From NCBI RefSeq assembly GCF_001441615.1, contig NZ_LAXJ01000002.1, forward strand, positions 186,001 through 250,000: a DNA stretch of 64,000 nucleotides. The letters run 5' to 3'. The DNA is from Roseovarius atlanticus (GTDB taxonomy: Bacteria > Pseudomonadota > Alphaproteobacteria > Rhodobacterales > Rhodobacteraceae). A model generated the notes under the pieces. That model was not told the origin of the DNA. It searched no databases and saw only the letters and a program-made list of their open reading frames with translations. Each line of letters opens with the position of its first letter. Position 1 is the stretch's first letter. The position numbers and the translations under genes are program-made. Shown here in pieces: positions 33,824 to 45,393 of this stretch.

Positions 33824-34266
33824 CGAAACTGACCCTTGCTGCGACCGAGGACATGGAGCGCCTTGTGCCGCTGGTGGCGGCGTTCCACCAGGAAGAAGGC
33901 ATCGTTCAGGACGATGCCACACGGCGCGAGGCCCTTGCGCCACTGCTGGAGGGATCGCCGTACGGGTGCGTCTACCTTGCCGGTCCGAGACGCGCGCCGA
34001 TCGGCTATGTCACCATTTCGTTCGGCTGGTCATTGGAGTTCGGCGGACTGGATGGGTTCGTCGACGAGATCTTCATCCGTCCCGGGGTGCGAGGCCGCGG
34101 AATCGGTTCGGAAATCCTGCTGACCTTGCCCAAGACGCTGGCGACGGCGGGTATGAAGGCAATCCATCTGGAGGTCGGCCGCGACAACGCAAAAGCGCGG
34201 CGCATCTACGAGAAACTGCGCTTCGAGCCGCGCGAGAATTACATTCTGATGACCCGCAAGCTCTAG
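33820..34266 (+). CDS. GNAT-family N-acetyltransferase
   Basis: A 148-residue acyl-CoA N-acyltransferase. The acetyl-CoA binding motif A is clear: DEIFIRPGVRGRGIGSEILLTLP, where RGRGIG holds the pyrophosphate. Motif B contains HLEVGRDNAKARRIYEKLRFEPR. The start overlaps the nucleoside hydrolase stop, so both are made together. The acceptor substrate is unknown. Confidence 0.88.
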   Translation: MTKLTLAATEDMERLVPLVAAFHQEEGIVQDDATRREALAPLLEGSPYGCVYLAGPRRAPIGYVTISFGWSLEFGGLDGFVDEIFIRPGVRGRGIGSEILLTLPKTLATAGMKAIHLEVGRDNAKARRIYEKLRFEPRENYILMTRKL

Positions 34267-34297
34267 CGTTCCTCGCAGAGATACCTATGTTTCAGGT

Positions 34298-35716
34298 ATG
34301 AGCCTGCACATCCCGTTCGACAATTCCTATGCTCGCCTGCCCGACCGTTTTTTCACACGGCAGCCCCCCGCGCCGGTCAAAGCGCCGCGGCTGATCGCGT
34401 TCAACGAGGCGTTGGCGCGAGATCTTGGGATCACACCGGGGCCCGAGGATGAACTGGCGCGTGTCTTTGCCGGCAACCAGGTACCGACCGGCGCCGACCC
34501 GCTGGCGCAGGTCTATGCCGGGCACCAGTTCGGCGGCTTCTCACCGCAGCTGGGTGACGGCCGGGCCAACCTGTTGGGCGAGGTCGCGGCGAACGGAACG
34601 CGCTTTGACATCCAACTCAAGGGATCGGGGCCGACGCCTTATTCGCGGATGGGTGATGGCCGTGCCTGGCTGGGGCCGGTGCTGCGGGAATACGTGGTGA
34701 GCGAGGCGATGCACGCACTTGGCATTCCCACCAGCCGCGCGCTGGCGGCGACGCTGACCGGCGAGCCGGTGTTTCGCGAAACCGGCGCCCTGCCCGGCGC
34801 CGTGCTGACCCGCGTGGCGCAAAGCCATATCCGCGTTGGCACCTTTCAGTTCTTTGCGGCACGGCGCGATGTGCCTGCGCTTCAGGCGCTGTACGACTAC
34901 GTGATCGAGCGGCACTATCCCGACGCGACTTCGCCGGCGGAGTTGCTGGACGCGGTGATCGCGCGGCAGGCGCGTCTGGTGGCGCAATGGATGTCGGTCG
35001 GGTTCATTCACGGGGTGATGAACACCGACAACACGACGCTGTCGGGCGAGACCATCGACTATGGTCCCTGCGCGTTCATGGACGCCTATCATCCCGACAC
35101 GGTGTTTTCATCCATTGACATGCACGGGCGCTATGCGTTTGCCAACCAGCCCAACGTCATCGCGTGGAACATGGCGCAACTGGCCACGGCCCTGGTGCCG
35201 CTCATGCCCGATCAGGAGAAGGCGGTCGAGGATTTCACGAAGGCCGTTCACGCCATGCCCGGTCAGGTGCATGAGTCCTGGCGCGCGTTTTTCGGGCGCA
35301 AGATCGGGCTCGCGGAGGCAACCGCAGAAGACGAGCCACTGATCGTATCGCTTCTGGATGCCATGGCCGCCAATCGCGCCGACTTTACGAACACGTTCCG
35401 GGCGTTGAGCGATGGCACGCCACGCGACGAATTTCTCGACCCGACGGCGTTCGACGCGTGGGAAAAGGACTGGCGCAAGCGGTTGGAGCGGGAACAGGCG
35501 CCGGACGATGTCATGCGCGCGGCGAACCCCGTCTACATTCCACGCAATCACCGCGTCGAGCAGATGATCGCAGCCGCGGTAGCCGAAGACATGACCCCGT
35601 TCAACCGGCTTTGCGATGTTTTGGCAGATCCTTACAGCCCCCGGGACGATGCGGGGGATCTTGCACGACCGCCCCAGCCGTCGGAAGCGGTACAACAGAC
35701 GTTCTGCGGCACGTGA
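34298..35716 (+). CDS. selO: Protein adenylyltransferase SelO (YdiU family)
   Basis: Pseudokinase-fold enzyme of 472 residues that AMPylates proteins and is linked to redox homeostasis. Family blocks are YAGHQFGGFSPQLGDGRANLLGE, IQLKGSGPTPYSRMGDGRA, GFIHGVMNTDNTTLSGETIDYGPCAFMD and a C-terminal Cys in QQTFCGT. The C-terminal residue corresponds to the selenocysteine region of eukaryotic SelO but is ordinary Cys here. Length is normal. It ends two bases before a convergent membrane-protein gene. Confidence 0.92.
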   Translation: MSLHIPFDNSYARLPDRFFTRQPPAPVKAPRLIAFNEALARDLGITPGPEDELARVFAGNQVPTGADPLAQVYAGHQFGGFSPQLGDGRANLLGEVAANGTRFDIQLKGSGPTPYSRMGDGRAWLGPVLREYVVSEAMHALGIPTSRALAATLTGEPVFRETGALPGAVLTRVAQSHIRVGTFQFFAARRDVPALQALYDYVIERHYPDATSPAELLDAVIARQARLVAQWMSVGFIHGVMNTDNTTLSGETIDYGPCAFMDAYHPDTVFSSIDMHGRYAFANQPNVIAWNMAQLATALVPLMPDQEKAVEDFTKAVHAMPGQVHESWRAFFGRKIGLAEATAEDEPLIVSLLDAMAANRADFTNTFRALSDGTPRDEFLDPTAFDAWEKDWRKRLEREQAPDDVMRAANPVYIPRNHRVEQMIAAAVAEDMTPFNRLCDVLADPYSPRDDAGDLARPPQPSEAVQQTFCGT

Positions 35717-35718
35717 GG

Positions 35719-36369
35719 TCACTCCTGGCGGTCGCGACGCCGGCGCAGCCTGCGGAAAAAGCGCGGGTTGCGCTGCACGAATTCGTCGATGAAAGCCCCG
35801 ATGCCGACATGCCGTCCCTTGAGGTAACCATAGCCAGCCGCCGCGCCCAACAAGGCACCGATCGCGTTGATGATGAGATCGCCCATGGTGTCCTGAAGCC
35901 CGGATTTCTGCATGTTGAGCCCAAAGGTCTGGTCCATAGCAAACTCGAATATCTCCCAGACGGTGCCGATCGTCATGGCGAAACAGAACGCCAGAAAGCT
36001 CAGCTGCAAATGTGGCGCGGCGAACCGGTCGCCCTGGAACATCATGAAGACAAAGACGAAGCCGATCAGCCCGAAGGCGACGGCAGAGGTGCCGTGCATG
36101 GCGATGTCCCACCACCAGAAGCGTTCGTAGAAATCGAAAACCTCGCCCAGAAACAGCGTCGCCGCCACGAAGATCACCACGACCGCGATAAAGGTCGGCG
36201 GCACATGCACCTGTGCCCAGTTCGCCACCACAACGGGGGCCAGCGACAGGCCCAGCGTGGCCAGCGCCACGAAGGCCAGTTCCAGCCGCAGCACGGCGAG
36301 CGCCCAAAGGGCGGCCCCTGCAAGTGCCATCCAGATGATCCGCGCCAGCCAGGTTTGTTCTGCGAACAT
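35719..36369 (-). CDS. DUF2238-like integral membrane protein
   Basis: A 216-residue membrane protein with about six hydrophobic segments. The pieces WWDIAMHGTSAVAFGLIGFV and GTVWEIFEFAMDQTFG, with the paired Asp-His and Glu residues, match the YjdF/DUF2238 pattern I recall. LQDTMGDLIINAIGALLGA follows. The C-terminus is very basic (RRLRRRRDRQE). The start is ATG 36369 with AAGGAG upstream; a longer frame crosses into the divergent gene. Function unknown. Confidence 0.78.
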   Translation of the reverse strand: MFAEQTWLARIIWMALAGAALWALAVLRLELAFVALATLGLSLAPVVVANWAQVHVPPTFIAVVVIFVAATLFLGEVFDFYERFWWWDIAMHGTSAVAFGLIGFVFVFMMFQGDRFAAPHLQLSFLAFCFAMTIGTVWEIFEFAMDQTFGLNMQKSGLQDTMGDLIINAIGALLGAAAGYGYLKGRHVGIGAFIDEFVQRNPRFFRRLRRRRDRQE

Positions 36370-36407
36370 GAGGGACGCTCCTTTTGTCGTGGTTCCGGTG
36401 TGGTAGC

Positions 36408-37109
36408 ATGAACGAACCCCGGCTGAGAATTGCAACCTACAACCTGCAAAAATGCGTGGGGCTGGATATGCGCCGGCGGCCCGACCGCAGCCTTCAGGTG
36501 ATCAATGCCCTGAAGGCCGACCTCGTGGTCTTGCAGGAAGTCGACAAGCGGTTGCCGCCCCGGCCCGCCGCCCTGCCCCATGATCTTGTGGAGCGTGACG
36601 GCTGGCAGATCCTGCCCTTCGGCGCGCCGGGCGGATCGTTGGGCTGGCACGGCAACGCAATGCTGGCGCGACCCAGCCTGACGGTGCGGCAGACACGGCA
36701 TGTCGAGCTTCCGGGGCTGGAGCCGCGCGGCGCGGTCATGGCCGACCTGGAAACCTGTCTTGGGCCCTTGCGGGTCGTCGGCGTGCATCTGGGATTGGTG
36801 CGGCGATACCGGCTGTTGCAGATGAAGGCGGTGATGCGGGCCGTTGCCCGGAGCGAGGCGATGCCGCTGGTGCTGGCGGGGGATTTCAACGAGTGGCGCC
36901 CTCCTGCCGCGCTGCGCGACGCGGCAGGTGACGTGGAATTTGCGCCGACCCCGGCCAGCTATCCCGCGCTGCGCCCCGTGGGGCGGCTGGACCGGATCGC
37001 CCATTGCGCCCAGCTTGATGTCGCCGCGATAGGCGTGCACAGGGCCAAACCCGCGCATATCGCGTCGGACCACCTGCCCGTCTGGGCGGACGTGACACGG
37101 CATCCCTGA
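36408..37109 (+). CDS. Endonuclease/exonuclease/phosphatase-fold protein
   Basis: A 233-residue EEP-fold hydrolase. It has the opening RIATYNLQKCVG, the metal Glu in VVLQEVDKR, GDFNEWRP and the terminal ASDHLPVWADV. There is no signal peptide. Members cleave phosphodiesters in DNA, RNA or lipids; the substrate is not evident. It is distinct from xth at 25065, with which it shares only the fold. The start is set at ATG 36408, not the in-frame ATG 36384 that overlaps the divergent promoter. Confidence 0.85.
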   Translation: MNEPRLRIATYNLQKCVGLDMRRRPDRSLQVINALKADLVVLQEVDKRLPPRPAALPHDLVERDGWQILPFGAPGGSLGWHGNAMLARPSLTVRQTRHVELPGLEPRGAVMADLETCLGPLRVVGVHLGLVRRYRLLQMKAVMRAVARSEAMPLVLAGDFNEWRPPAALRDAAGDVEFAPTPASYPALRPVGRLDRIAHCAQLDVAAIGVHRAKPAHIASDHLPVWADVTRHP

Positions 37110-37184
37110 AGCGCGTCGCAAAAAGCTGGATTTCCGATGTCACACCCGTTATCCAACCCTCCGGAAAGCGCGAAGAAGGCCGGC

Positions 37185-37598
37185 ATGACAGAGACCATCA
37201 TCGACCGTTGCGAGGCAAAGGGCTTGAGGATGACCGACCAGCGGCGCACCATCGCTGCGGTCTTGGAAGACTCCGAGGATCATCCGGACGTGGAGGAGCT
37301 TTACTCCCGCGCCAGCGGCCGCGACCCCAAGATTTCGATCGCCACGGTCTATCGCACCGTGAAGCTGTTCGAAGAGGCCGGTATCATCGACAAGCTGGAA
37401 TTCGGGGACGGGCGCGCGCGCTACGAGGATGCCGAGCGTGACCACCACGATCACCTGATCGACATGCATTCCGGCGAGGTGATCGAGTTCGTAGACCCCG
37501 ACATCGAGAAGTTGCAGGAAAAGATCGCCGCCAAGCTTGGCTACAAGCTGAAGGGTCACAAGCTGGAACTTTACGGCGTACCGATTCGCAAAGGCTGA
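37185..37598 (+). CDS. Fur-family transcriptional regulator (Fur/Mur type)
   Basis: A 137-residue metalloregulator with a winged-helix domain (LRMTDQRRTIAAVLEDSEDHPDVEELYSRA, then ISIATVYRTVKLFEEAG) and a metal-binding half with HHDHL (87-91). The CxxC structural-zinc pairs of classical Fur are absent. In alphaproteobacteria such proteins often respond to manganese (Mur) or iron; HHDHLIDMHSGEVIEF resembles Mur. The start is ATG 37185 with AGAAGG upstream; an in-frame ATG at 37137 has no clear site. Target operators were not found in this window. Confidence 0.85.
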   Translation: MTETIIDRCEAKGLRMTDQRRTIAAVLEDSEDHPDVEELYSRASGRDPKISIATVYRTVKLFEEAGIIDKLEFGDGRARYEDAERDHHDHLIDMHSGEVIEFVDPDIEKLQEKIAAKLGYKLKGHKLELYGVPIRKG

Positions 37599-37682
37599 CC
37601 GCGCATGGGCCTGGCGACGGCCTTGTATCGCCCCGCAAAGCCGCCTATCGCGGCAGGGTAACTTTCGGGCGGTGCGGCGATC

Positions 37683-39939
<2,257 letters not shown>

Positions 39940-39940
39940 C

Positions 39941-40360
39941 GTGACCGCCGACGAGATCATCGCCGCCCTGGACCTGTCCCCCCATCCCGAGGGCGGGTTC
40001 TTTCGCGAGACATGGCGCGCGTCCAATGACGGGCGCGCCCATGGTACGGCGATCTATTTCCTGCTGCGGGGCGAGGACGACAACCAGAGGCACAAGGTGG
40101 ACGCGGCCGAGATCTGGCATTTCTACGCCGGGGCGCCCCTGGTGCTGTCGATCTCGGAAAGCGAGGCCGGGCCCGCACGGGACGCGGTGCTTGGCCCGGA
40201 CCTAAGCCAAGGTCAGCTGCCGCAAGTGATCGTGCCGCCCGACGCCTGGCAGATGGCGCGTTCGACCGGGGACTACACGCTTGTCGGCTGTACGGTGTCC
40301 CCCGGATTCGAGTTCGAGCAGTTCACGCTTGCGCCTGAGGGGTTCGACATTCCGCGCTAG
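39941..40360 (+). CDS. Cupin family protein (DUF985-like)
   Basis: A 139-residue single-domain cupin. Family features are [39 protein letters not shown] and [16 protein letters not shown]. The HFYAGAPL and GFEFEQF segments give the beta-barrel core. It starts with GTG 39941, one base after eno, and is likely translated by reinitiation. Substrate unknown. The stop overlaps the convergent pgi stop by four bases. Confidence 0.82.
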   Translation: MTADEIIAALDLSPHPEGGFFRETWRASNDGRAHGTAIYFLLRGEDDNQRHKVDAAEIWHFYAGAPLVLSISESEAGPARDAVLGPDLSQGQLPQVIVPPDAWQMARSTGDYTLVGCTVSPGFEFEQFTLAPEGFDIPR

Positions 40361-41952
40361 CCGCGGATGGCTTTGAGGAAGGCCAGAAGGTTCCGGGTCG
40401 AGCCGTCCTTTTCATCGGGCGCAGCCTCGCCCGACACCAGCGGCTCCATTTGCTTGGCAAGTTCCTTGCCCAGTTCGACCCCCCATTGATCGAAGGAGTT
40501 GATCCCCAGGATCACACCTTCGACAAACACCCGGTGTTCGTAAAGCGCGATGATCTGGCCGAGCCGGTAAGGTGTCAGCCTGTCATAGACCAGCGTGGTC
40601 GACGGGCGGTTTCCCGGAAAAACCCGGTGCGCGGCCTGCCGCTCCAGCTCGGTGCCCTCAAAACCGGCCTTGCGCATCATCTCGCGCGCAGTTTCGATGT
40701 CACGGCCTCGCATCAGCGCCTCGGACTGGGCGAGGCAATTGGCGATCAGCAGGCGGTGATGATTGTCCATCCCCGGCTCGAACCCTCGGGCGGCCACCAT
40801 GAACTCGCAGGGTACGACCTGGGTTCCCTGGTGGATCAGCTGGTAAAACGCGTGCTGTCCATTGGTGCCCGGCTCACCCCAGACGATGGGGCCCGATCCG
40901 CCTTCCACCGGGTCACCCTGCATGGTCACGCCCTTGCCGTTGCTTTCCATTTCAAGCTGCTGAAGATAGGCGGGCAAGCGCGAAAAACGCTGGTCGTAGG
41001 GCAAGACGGCCCGCGTGGGATAGCCGCACACGTGGCTGTGCCACAGCCCGGTTAGCGCCAGCATCACCGGCATGTTCCGTTCAAGCGGCGCGGTCCTGAA
41101 ATGGGTATCCATCGCTTCGCCGCCGGCAAGAAACGCGTCGAACTCCTCGGGGCCGATGGCCAGCATCAGCGACAGCCCGATCGGTCCCCACATGGAATAG
41201 CGCCCGCCGACCCAGTCGGCAAAGCCGAACACGCGCTCGGGCGCAATGCCGAACGCCTCGGTCTTGTCGAGCGCCGTGGAGACTGCGGCGAACTGCGCGT
41301 TCAGGTCCCCGCCGCCAAGCTGCACCCACGCCTTGGCGGTCTCGGCGTTGGTCATCGTCTCGATGGTGGTAAAAGTCTTCGAGGCGACGATGAAAAGCGT
41401 CGTCTTCGGATCCAGCCCGTCGAGACAATCGGCAATATCCGCGCCATCCACGTTCGACACGAAATGACAGCGCGGTCCGTCGTGATACGGGCGCAGGGCC
41501 AGGGTGCCCATTTCAGGGCCGAGATGCGATCCGCCGATGCCGATATTCACCACGTCGGTGATCGGGCCGCCCGCGCCCTTGTGCCGGCCCGACCGCACGT
41601 CATCGGCAAAGGCGCGCATTCGCGCCAGGACGTCGCGAACGCCGGGCATCACATCCTGCCCATCGACCTCTATCACCGCGTCGGGCCCTGCCCGAAGCGC
41701 CGCGTGCAGAACAGAGCGCCCCTCGGTCTCGTTGATCGGCGCGCCCGCAAACATCCCGTCCCGCCGCTCGGCAACGCCGCGGTCGGCGGCCAGTTGCAAA
41801 AGCGCCTCACGGGCCGTTTCGGTCATCGAGGTCTTGGCGTAATCGAACAACATGCCATCGGCCTGGACCTGAAACCTGGCAGCACGCTCGGACGATTGCA
41901 TGAGATCAGAAATCGGCGTTCCGGTCTCAGATTTCAGCGCCGCCCAAGTCAT
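40357..41952 (-). CDS. pgi: Glucose-6-phosphate isomerase
   Basis: Interconverts glucose-6-phosphate and fructose-6-phosphate. The 531-residue protein carries the phosphosugar-binding [12 protein letters not shown], the signature [23 protein letters not shown] and the C-terminal [19 protein letters not shown] strong AGGAGGAG precedes the ATG. It is the last gene of zwf-pgl-pgi and feeds the Entner-Doudoroff and pentose-phosphate routes used by marine Rhodobacteraceae for sugars. Confidence 0.96.
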   Translation of the reverse strand: MTWAALKSETGTPISDLMQSSERAARFQVQADGMLFDYAKTSMTETAREALLQLAADRGVAERRDGMFAGAPINETEGRSVLHAALRAGPDAVIEVDGQDVMPGVRDVLARMRAFADDVRSGRHKGAGGPITDVVNIGIGGSHLGPEMGTLALRPYHDGPRCHFVSNVDGADIADCLDGLDPKTTLFIVASKTFTTIETMTNAETAKAWVQLGGGDLNAQFAAVSTALDKTEAFGIAPERVFGFADWVGGRYSMWGPIGLSLMLAIGPEEFDAFLAGGEAMDTHFRTAPLERNMPVMLALTGLWHSHVCGYPTRAVLPYDQRFSRLPAYLQQLEMESNGKGVTMQGDPVEGGSGPIVWGEPGTNGQHAFYQLIHQGTQVVPCEFMVAARGFEPGMDNHHRLLIANCLAQSEALMRGRDIETAREMMRKAGFEGTELERQAAHRVFPGNRPSTTLVYDRLTPYRLGQIIALYEHRVFVEGVILGINSFDQWGVELGKELAKQMEPLVSGEAAPDEKDGSTRNLLAFLKAIRG

Positions 41953-41994
41953 GCGGTCTCCTCCTGTTTTGTCTCTGTCGGCCTCTGCGGCACG

Positions 41995-42666
41995 CTAGGG
42001 CGCCCAGTGCACATCAGTTTCGTCAAGGATCGCGGCCACGGGGGCCTGTTCGGGCCGGCAGGTGCGGGCGCGCTCGACCGCCTTGCGCTTGTCCTCGCCG
42101 GTGATCACCAGATGCTTGGCCACCGCCGCGTTCAGAACCCGTGCCGACAGGCTGATCCGGACATCCTCGACCTTGCTTGGCCGCAGGGGAACCAGCACCG
42201 GCGCGTCATGTGCCAGCGCCGCGTCCAGACCATCGGTGCCCGGAAAAAGCGAGGCGGTATGCATGTCGGCGCCCATACCGAGAAGCAGAACGGCGATCGG
42301 CAGGCGCGGCTGGATGACGGCCTCCAACTCCGCAAGCACGGCTTCGGGCGCCTCGGCACGGGCGTAAAGGGGCAGATAGCCGGCCTTGGCGGCACGCCCC
42401 ACCAAAAGCCGTTCGCGCAGCATCCGGGTGTTGGAGCGGATATGCACCTCGGGGACCCAGCGTTCGTCGCTGAGGCAGATATCGACACGGGACCAGTCGA
42501 GGTCGGCATCGCACAGCACGTCGAAGACCGGACCGGGCGTGCTGCCCCCCGGTACAACGAAAAGCGCCCGGTCGTCATGCTCCAGCGCCGTATTGAGATC
42601 CCCGGCAAGCTGATTGGCGAGATCGATCGCCATCATTTCTTCGTCGGCGTATTCGATCAGCTTCAT
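41995..42666 (-). CDS. pgl: 6-Phosphogluconolactonase
   Basis: Hydrolyses 6-phosphogluconolactone made by Zwf. The 223-residue protein has the SugarP-isomerase-like pattern: VVPGGSTPGPVFDVL, ICLSDERWVP, VLLLGMGADMHTASLFPG and the final KHLVITGEDKRKAVERA. The ATG overlaps the zwf stop (ATGA), ensuring coupled expression of consecutive enzymes. Confidence 0.94.
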   Translation of the reverse strand: MKLIEYADEEMMAIDLANQLAGDLNTALEHDDRALFVVPGGSTPGPVFDVLCDADLDWSRVDICLSDERWVPEVHIRSNTRMLRERLLVGRAAKAGYLPLYARAEAPEAVLAELEAVIQPRLPIAVLLLGMGADMHTASLFPGTDGLDAALAHDAPVLVPLRPSKVEDVRISLSARVLNAAVAKHLVITGEDKRKAVERARTCRPEQAPVAAILDETDVHWAP

Positions 42667-44117
42667 GCCCGTATCTCCCGCCAGCGACGGCCGTCGCGGT
42701 GCATAAGCATTAGCGCGTCATCCGGCCCCGAACTGCCGGTGGCATAGGTGAGCGGTGGACGGTCGGACTCCTCCCAAAGTGCGATAATCGGGTCGATCCA
42801 GGCCCAGGCGGCCTCGACCTCGTCACCGCGCATGAAGAGCGTCTGGTTGCCGCGGATCACGTCCATGATCAGCCGCTCGTAGGCGTCGGGGAAATCCGCC
42901 TCTTCGGGCCCCAGCGCCTCGGCGAATGTCATGTCGAGAGGCACGTCCACCAGCCTCATCCCGCCCGGCCCCGGTTCCTTGATGGTGACGCCCAGCTCGA
43001 TGCCCTCGTTGGGTTGCAGCTTGATCGTCAGGATGTTGCGGTGGCGTCCGGCATCGGCACCGAAAATGGAGTGCGGCGCGTCCTTGAAGACCACGGCGAT
43101 TTCGCTGGCCCGCTCGCGCAGGCGCTTGCCGGTGCGCAGGTAGAACGGCGTGCCGGCCCAACGCCAGTTGCTGATCGTGGCGCGCAGGGCCACGAAGCTT
43201 TCGGTCGTGCTGTCGCGGTTGCCGACCTCGTTGCGATAGCTGCCGGACTGGCCGGTGCCTTCGTACTGTCCGCGCACGGCGTCTTCTGGCGCGACCGGGT
43301 CCAGCGCGCGGATCACCTTGAGCTTTTCGTCGCGCACCGCGTCGGGGTCGAACTTGGCCGGCGGCTCCATCGCGATCAGGCACAGAAGCTGCATAATGTG
43401 GTTCTGCATCATGTCCCGCATCGCGCCCGAGCGGTCATAGTAGTCGCCGCGCCCGCCGACGCCTACTTCCTCGGCCACGGTGATCTGGATATGATCGACA
43501 TACTGACTGTTCCACAGCGGCTCGAACAGCGTGTTGCCAAATCGGATCGCCATGAGGTTCTGGACCGTTTCCTTGCCCAGGTAATGGTCGATCCGGTAGA
43601 TCTGTTGCTCGTCGAAATACTCGGCGATGGTGGCGTTCAGCGCCTTGGCTGTCTGAAGGTCGCGGCCAAAGGGCTTTTCCACCACGATCCGGCAGTTCGG
43701 GCAGTCAAGGCCGTGCTTGTGCAGGCGGTCAGCGAGATCTCCGAACAGGCTGGGCGCCACGGAAAAGTAGAAGGCGCGGATCTCGTCGTCGCGCAGCATA
43801 CCGGTCAGCTCGGACCAGCCGGCATTGCCGCGGGCGTCGATCGTCACATAGTCGAGCTGTTGCAGGAAGCTGTCGAGATGCTCGGTATCTTTCGCCGCTT
43901 CAGGCTCGAATTCCATCACAGCCTTGCGTGCGAAATCGCGGTAGGCGTCGGCGTCCATGTCACTGCGTGCGGCGCCGATCACCCGGGCATCCCCGCCCAT
44001 TTGGCCGGCCCGGAACCGGCGGAACAGGCCGGGCAGGATCTTGCGCTGCGCCAAGTCCCCCGTGCCGCCGAATATCACGAGGTCAAAGGGATCGACCGGG
44101 ATGACGCGAGATACCAT
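42663..44117 (-). CDS. zwf: Glucose-6-phosphate 1-dehydrogenase
   Basis: First enzyme of the Entner-Doudoroff and oxidative pentose-phosphate routes, yielding NADPH. The 484-residue protein has the coenzyme motif VIFGGTGDLAQRKILPGL and the active-site signature YRIDHYLGKETVQN. The start is ATG 44117 with AGGAG upstream; the in-frame ATG at 44141 has a weaker site. It heads the zwf-pgl-pgi operon. edd and eda are not in the window. Confidence 0.96.
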   Translation of the reverse strand: MVSRVIPVDPFDLVIFGGTGDLAQRKILPGLFRRFRAGQMGGDARVIGAARSDMDADAYRDFARKAVMEFEPEAAKDTEHLDSFLQQLDYVTIDARGNAGWSELTGMLRDDEIRAFYFSVAPSLFGDLADRLHKHGLDCPNCRIVVEKPFGRDLQTAKALNATIAEYFDEQQIYRIDHYLGKETVQNLMAIRFGNTLFEPLWNSQYVDHIQITVAEEVGVGGRGDYYDRSGAMRDMMQNHIMQLLCLIAMEPPAKFDPDAVRDEKLKVIRALDPVAPEDAVRGQYEGTGQSGSYRNEVGNRDSTTESFVALRATISNWRWAGTPFYLRTGKRLRERASEIAVVFKDAPHSIFGADAGRHRNILTIKLQPNEGIELGVTIKEPGPGGMRLVDVPLDMTFAEALGPEEADFPDAYERLIMDVIRGNQTLFMRGDEVEAAWAWIDPIIALWEESDRPPLTYATGSSGPDDALMLMHRDGRRWREIRA

Positions 44118-44208
44118 GGTTTTCTCCTGAACTCGGTGCAAGTCTAGGTCGCGATCACGAAGGTGTCACCTGCCCGACCTCGACTTTCAAGGGAAGAAAG
44201 GACAGGTT

Positions 44209-44241
44209 ATGGCCGAAAGGCAAATGAAATTCGGAAGATAG
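44209..44241 (+). CDS. Possible 10-residue leader ORF before the radical SAM gene
   Basis: A minimal reading frame MAERQMKFGR with a good Shine-Dalgarno (AAAGGA, 44197-44202) six bases before its ATG. It stops four bases before the radical SAM start codon. It might act as a translational leader or a tiny peptide, or be chance. No similar sequence is known to me. Confidence 0.25.
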   Translation: MAERQMKFGR

Positions 44242-44245
44242 ACAG

Positions 44246-45199
44246 ATGAAAGATGTGGCAGCGCCCCGTGCGAACGGTGGAAAATTCATCGACCCGAAGG
44301 TTACCGCCGATGGTGAGCCGCGGGCGCATGTCGCGCTGAGCAAGCCACAGACGCTTTGGTTCAATACCGGGACGCTGTGCAACATCACCTGCGCGAATTG
44401 CTATATCGAAAGCTCACCGGAAAACGACAGCCTTGTCTATATCACCACGGCCGAGGTCGAAGAGTTCCTGGATCAACTGACAGAGCGCGCCTGGCCAGTG
44501 ACCGAGATCGGATTTACCGGCGGCGAGCCTTTCATGAACCCCCAAATGGTGGACATGGCGCGCGCCTGTCTGAGCCGTGGCTACGAGGTACTTATCTTGA
44601 CCAATGCCATGCGTCCGATGATGCGCAAGCGCGTTCAGGATGGGTTGCGGGCGCTCCACGAAGAGTTCGGCGACAAGCTGACCCTGCGCATCTCGGTCGA
44701 TCATCATCGCGAAGCGCTGCATGACGAAGAACGCGGCAAGGGCAGCTTTGCCCGGACGCTGGAGGGGATGCATTGGCTTCGGCAAACGGGAATCCGCATG
44801 GCAGTCGCCGGACGAAGCCTCTGGAGCGACAGCGAGGCGGGGTCACGCGAAGGCTATCAGGCCTTTTTCGACGCGCATGGGTTCGACATCGATGTGCACG
44901 ATCCGGCAATGACGGTGCTGTTTCCCGAGATGGACGAAAGCGTCGAGGTACCCGAAATCACGACCGGCTGCTGGGACATCCTGGGCAAATCGCCCGACAG
45001 CGTGATGTGTGCATCATCGCGGATGGTGGTCAAGCGCAAGGGCGCGGAACGGCCTGCCGTACTCGCCTGCACCTTGCTGCCCTATGACGCGGAGTTCGAA
45101 CTGGGTGAAACGCTTGCGGAGGCCGAGGGCGACGTGGCGCTGAACCACCCCCACTGCGCCAAGTTCTGCGTGCTGGGCGGCGCTAGTTGCTCGGGCTGA
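44246..45199 (+). CDS. Radical SAM protein with C-terminal cysteine cluster, unknown substrate
   Basis: A 317-residue radical SAM enzyme. The cluster motif CxxxCxxC is Cys45, Cys49 and Cys52 in TLCNITCANCY. The SAM-binding GGEP motif is TGGEPFMNPQ (91-100). The last 76 residues contain six Cys (242, 255, 275, 304, 308, 315), including HCAKFC. That is SPASM-like and suggests one or more auxiliary Fe-S clusters. Such enzymes modify peptides, proteins or small molecules. No partner is obvious: the gene stands alone between zwf and an M24-fold gene. The short ORF just upstream is a speculative candidate. Confidence 0.85.
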   Translation: MKDVAAPRANGGKFIDPKVTADGEPRAHVALSKPQTLWFNTGTLCNITCANCYIESSPENDSLVYITTAEVEEFLDQLTERAWPVTEIGFTGGEPFMNPQMVDMARACLSRGYEVLILTNAMRPMMRKRVQDGLRALHEEFGDKLTLRISVDHHREALHDEERGKGSFARTLEGMHWLRQTGIRMAVAGRSLWSDSEAGSREGYQAFFDAHGFDIDVHDPAMTVLFPEMDESVEVPEITTGCWDILGKSPDSVMCASSRMVVKRKGAERPAVLACTLLPYDAEFELGETLAEAEGDVALNHPHCAKFCVLGGASCSG

Positions 45200-45393
45200 T
45201 CCAAGCGCAACCGACCTACCTTTCCTATAAGTTTTCGGAAGCTTTTCGTGTCGACTCGGACAGTGCGATTTCGCTTGCCGTTTCGCCGGGCACGTCAGAA
45301 TGTGCGCCAGGTCCTCAATAAAACATTGAACGCGAACCGGTTTCGCCGTCTGGTTTTGATCAGCGCTTCTGCCACTGCCTGAAAGATCCGGCC

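Noticed and set aside
34298..35716. Selenocysteine in SelO
   Set aside because: The C-terminal position is an ordinary Cys codon (FCGT) and the frame has no internal TGA.
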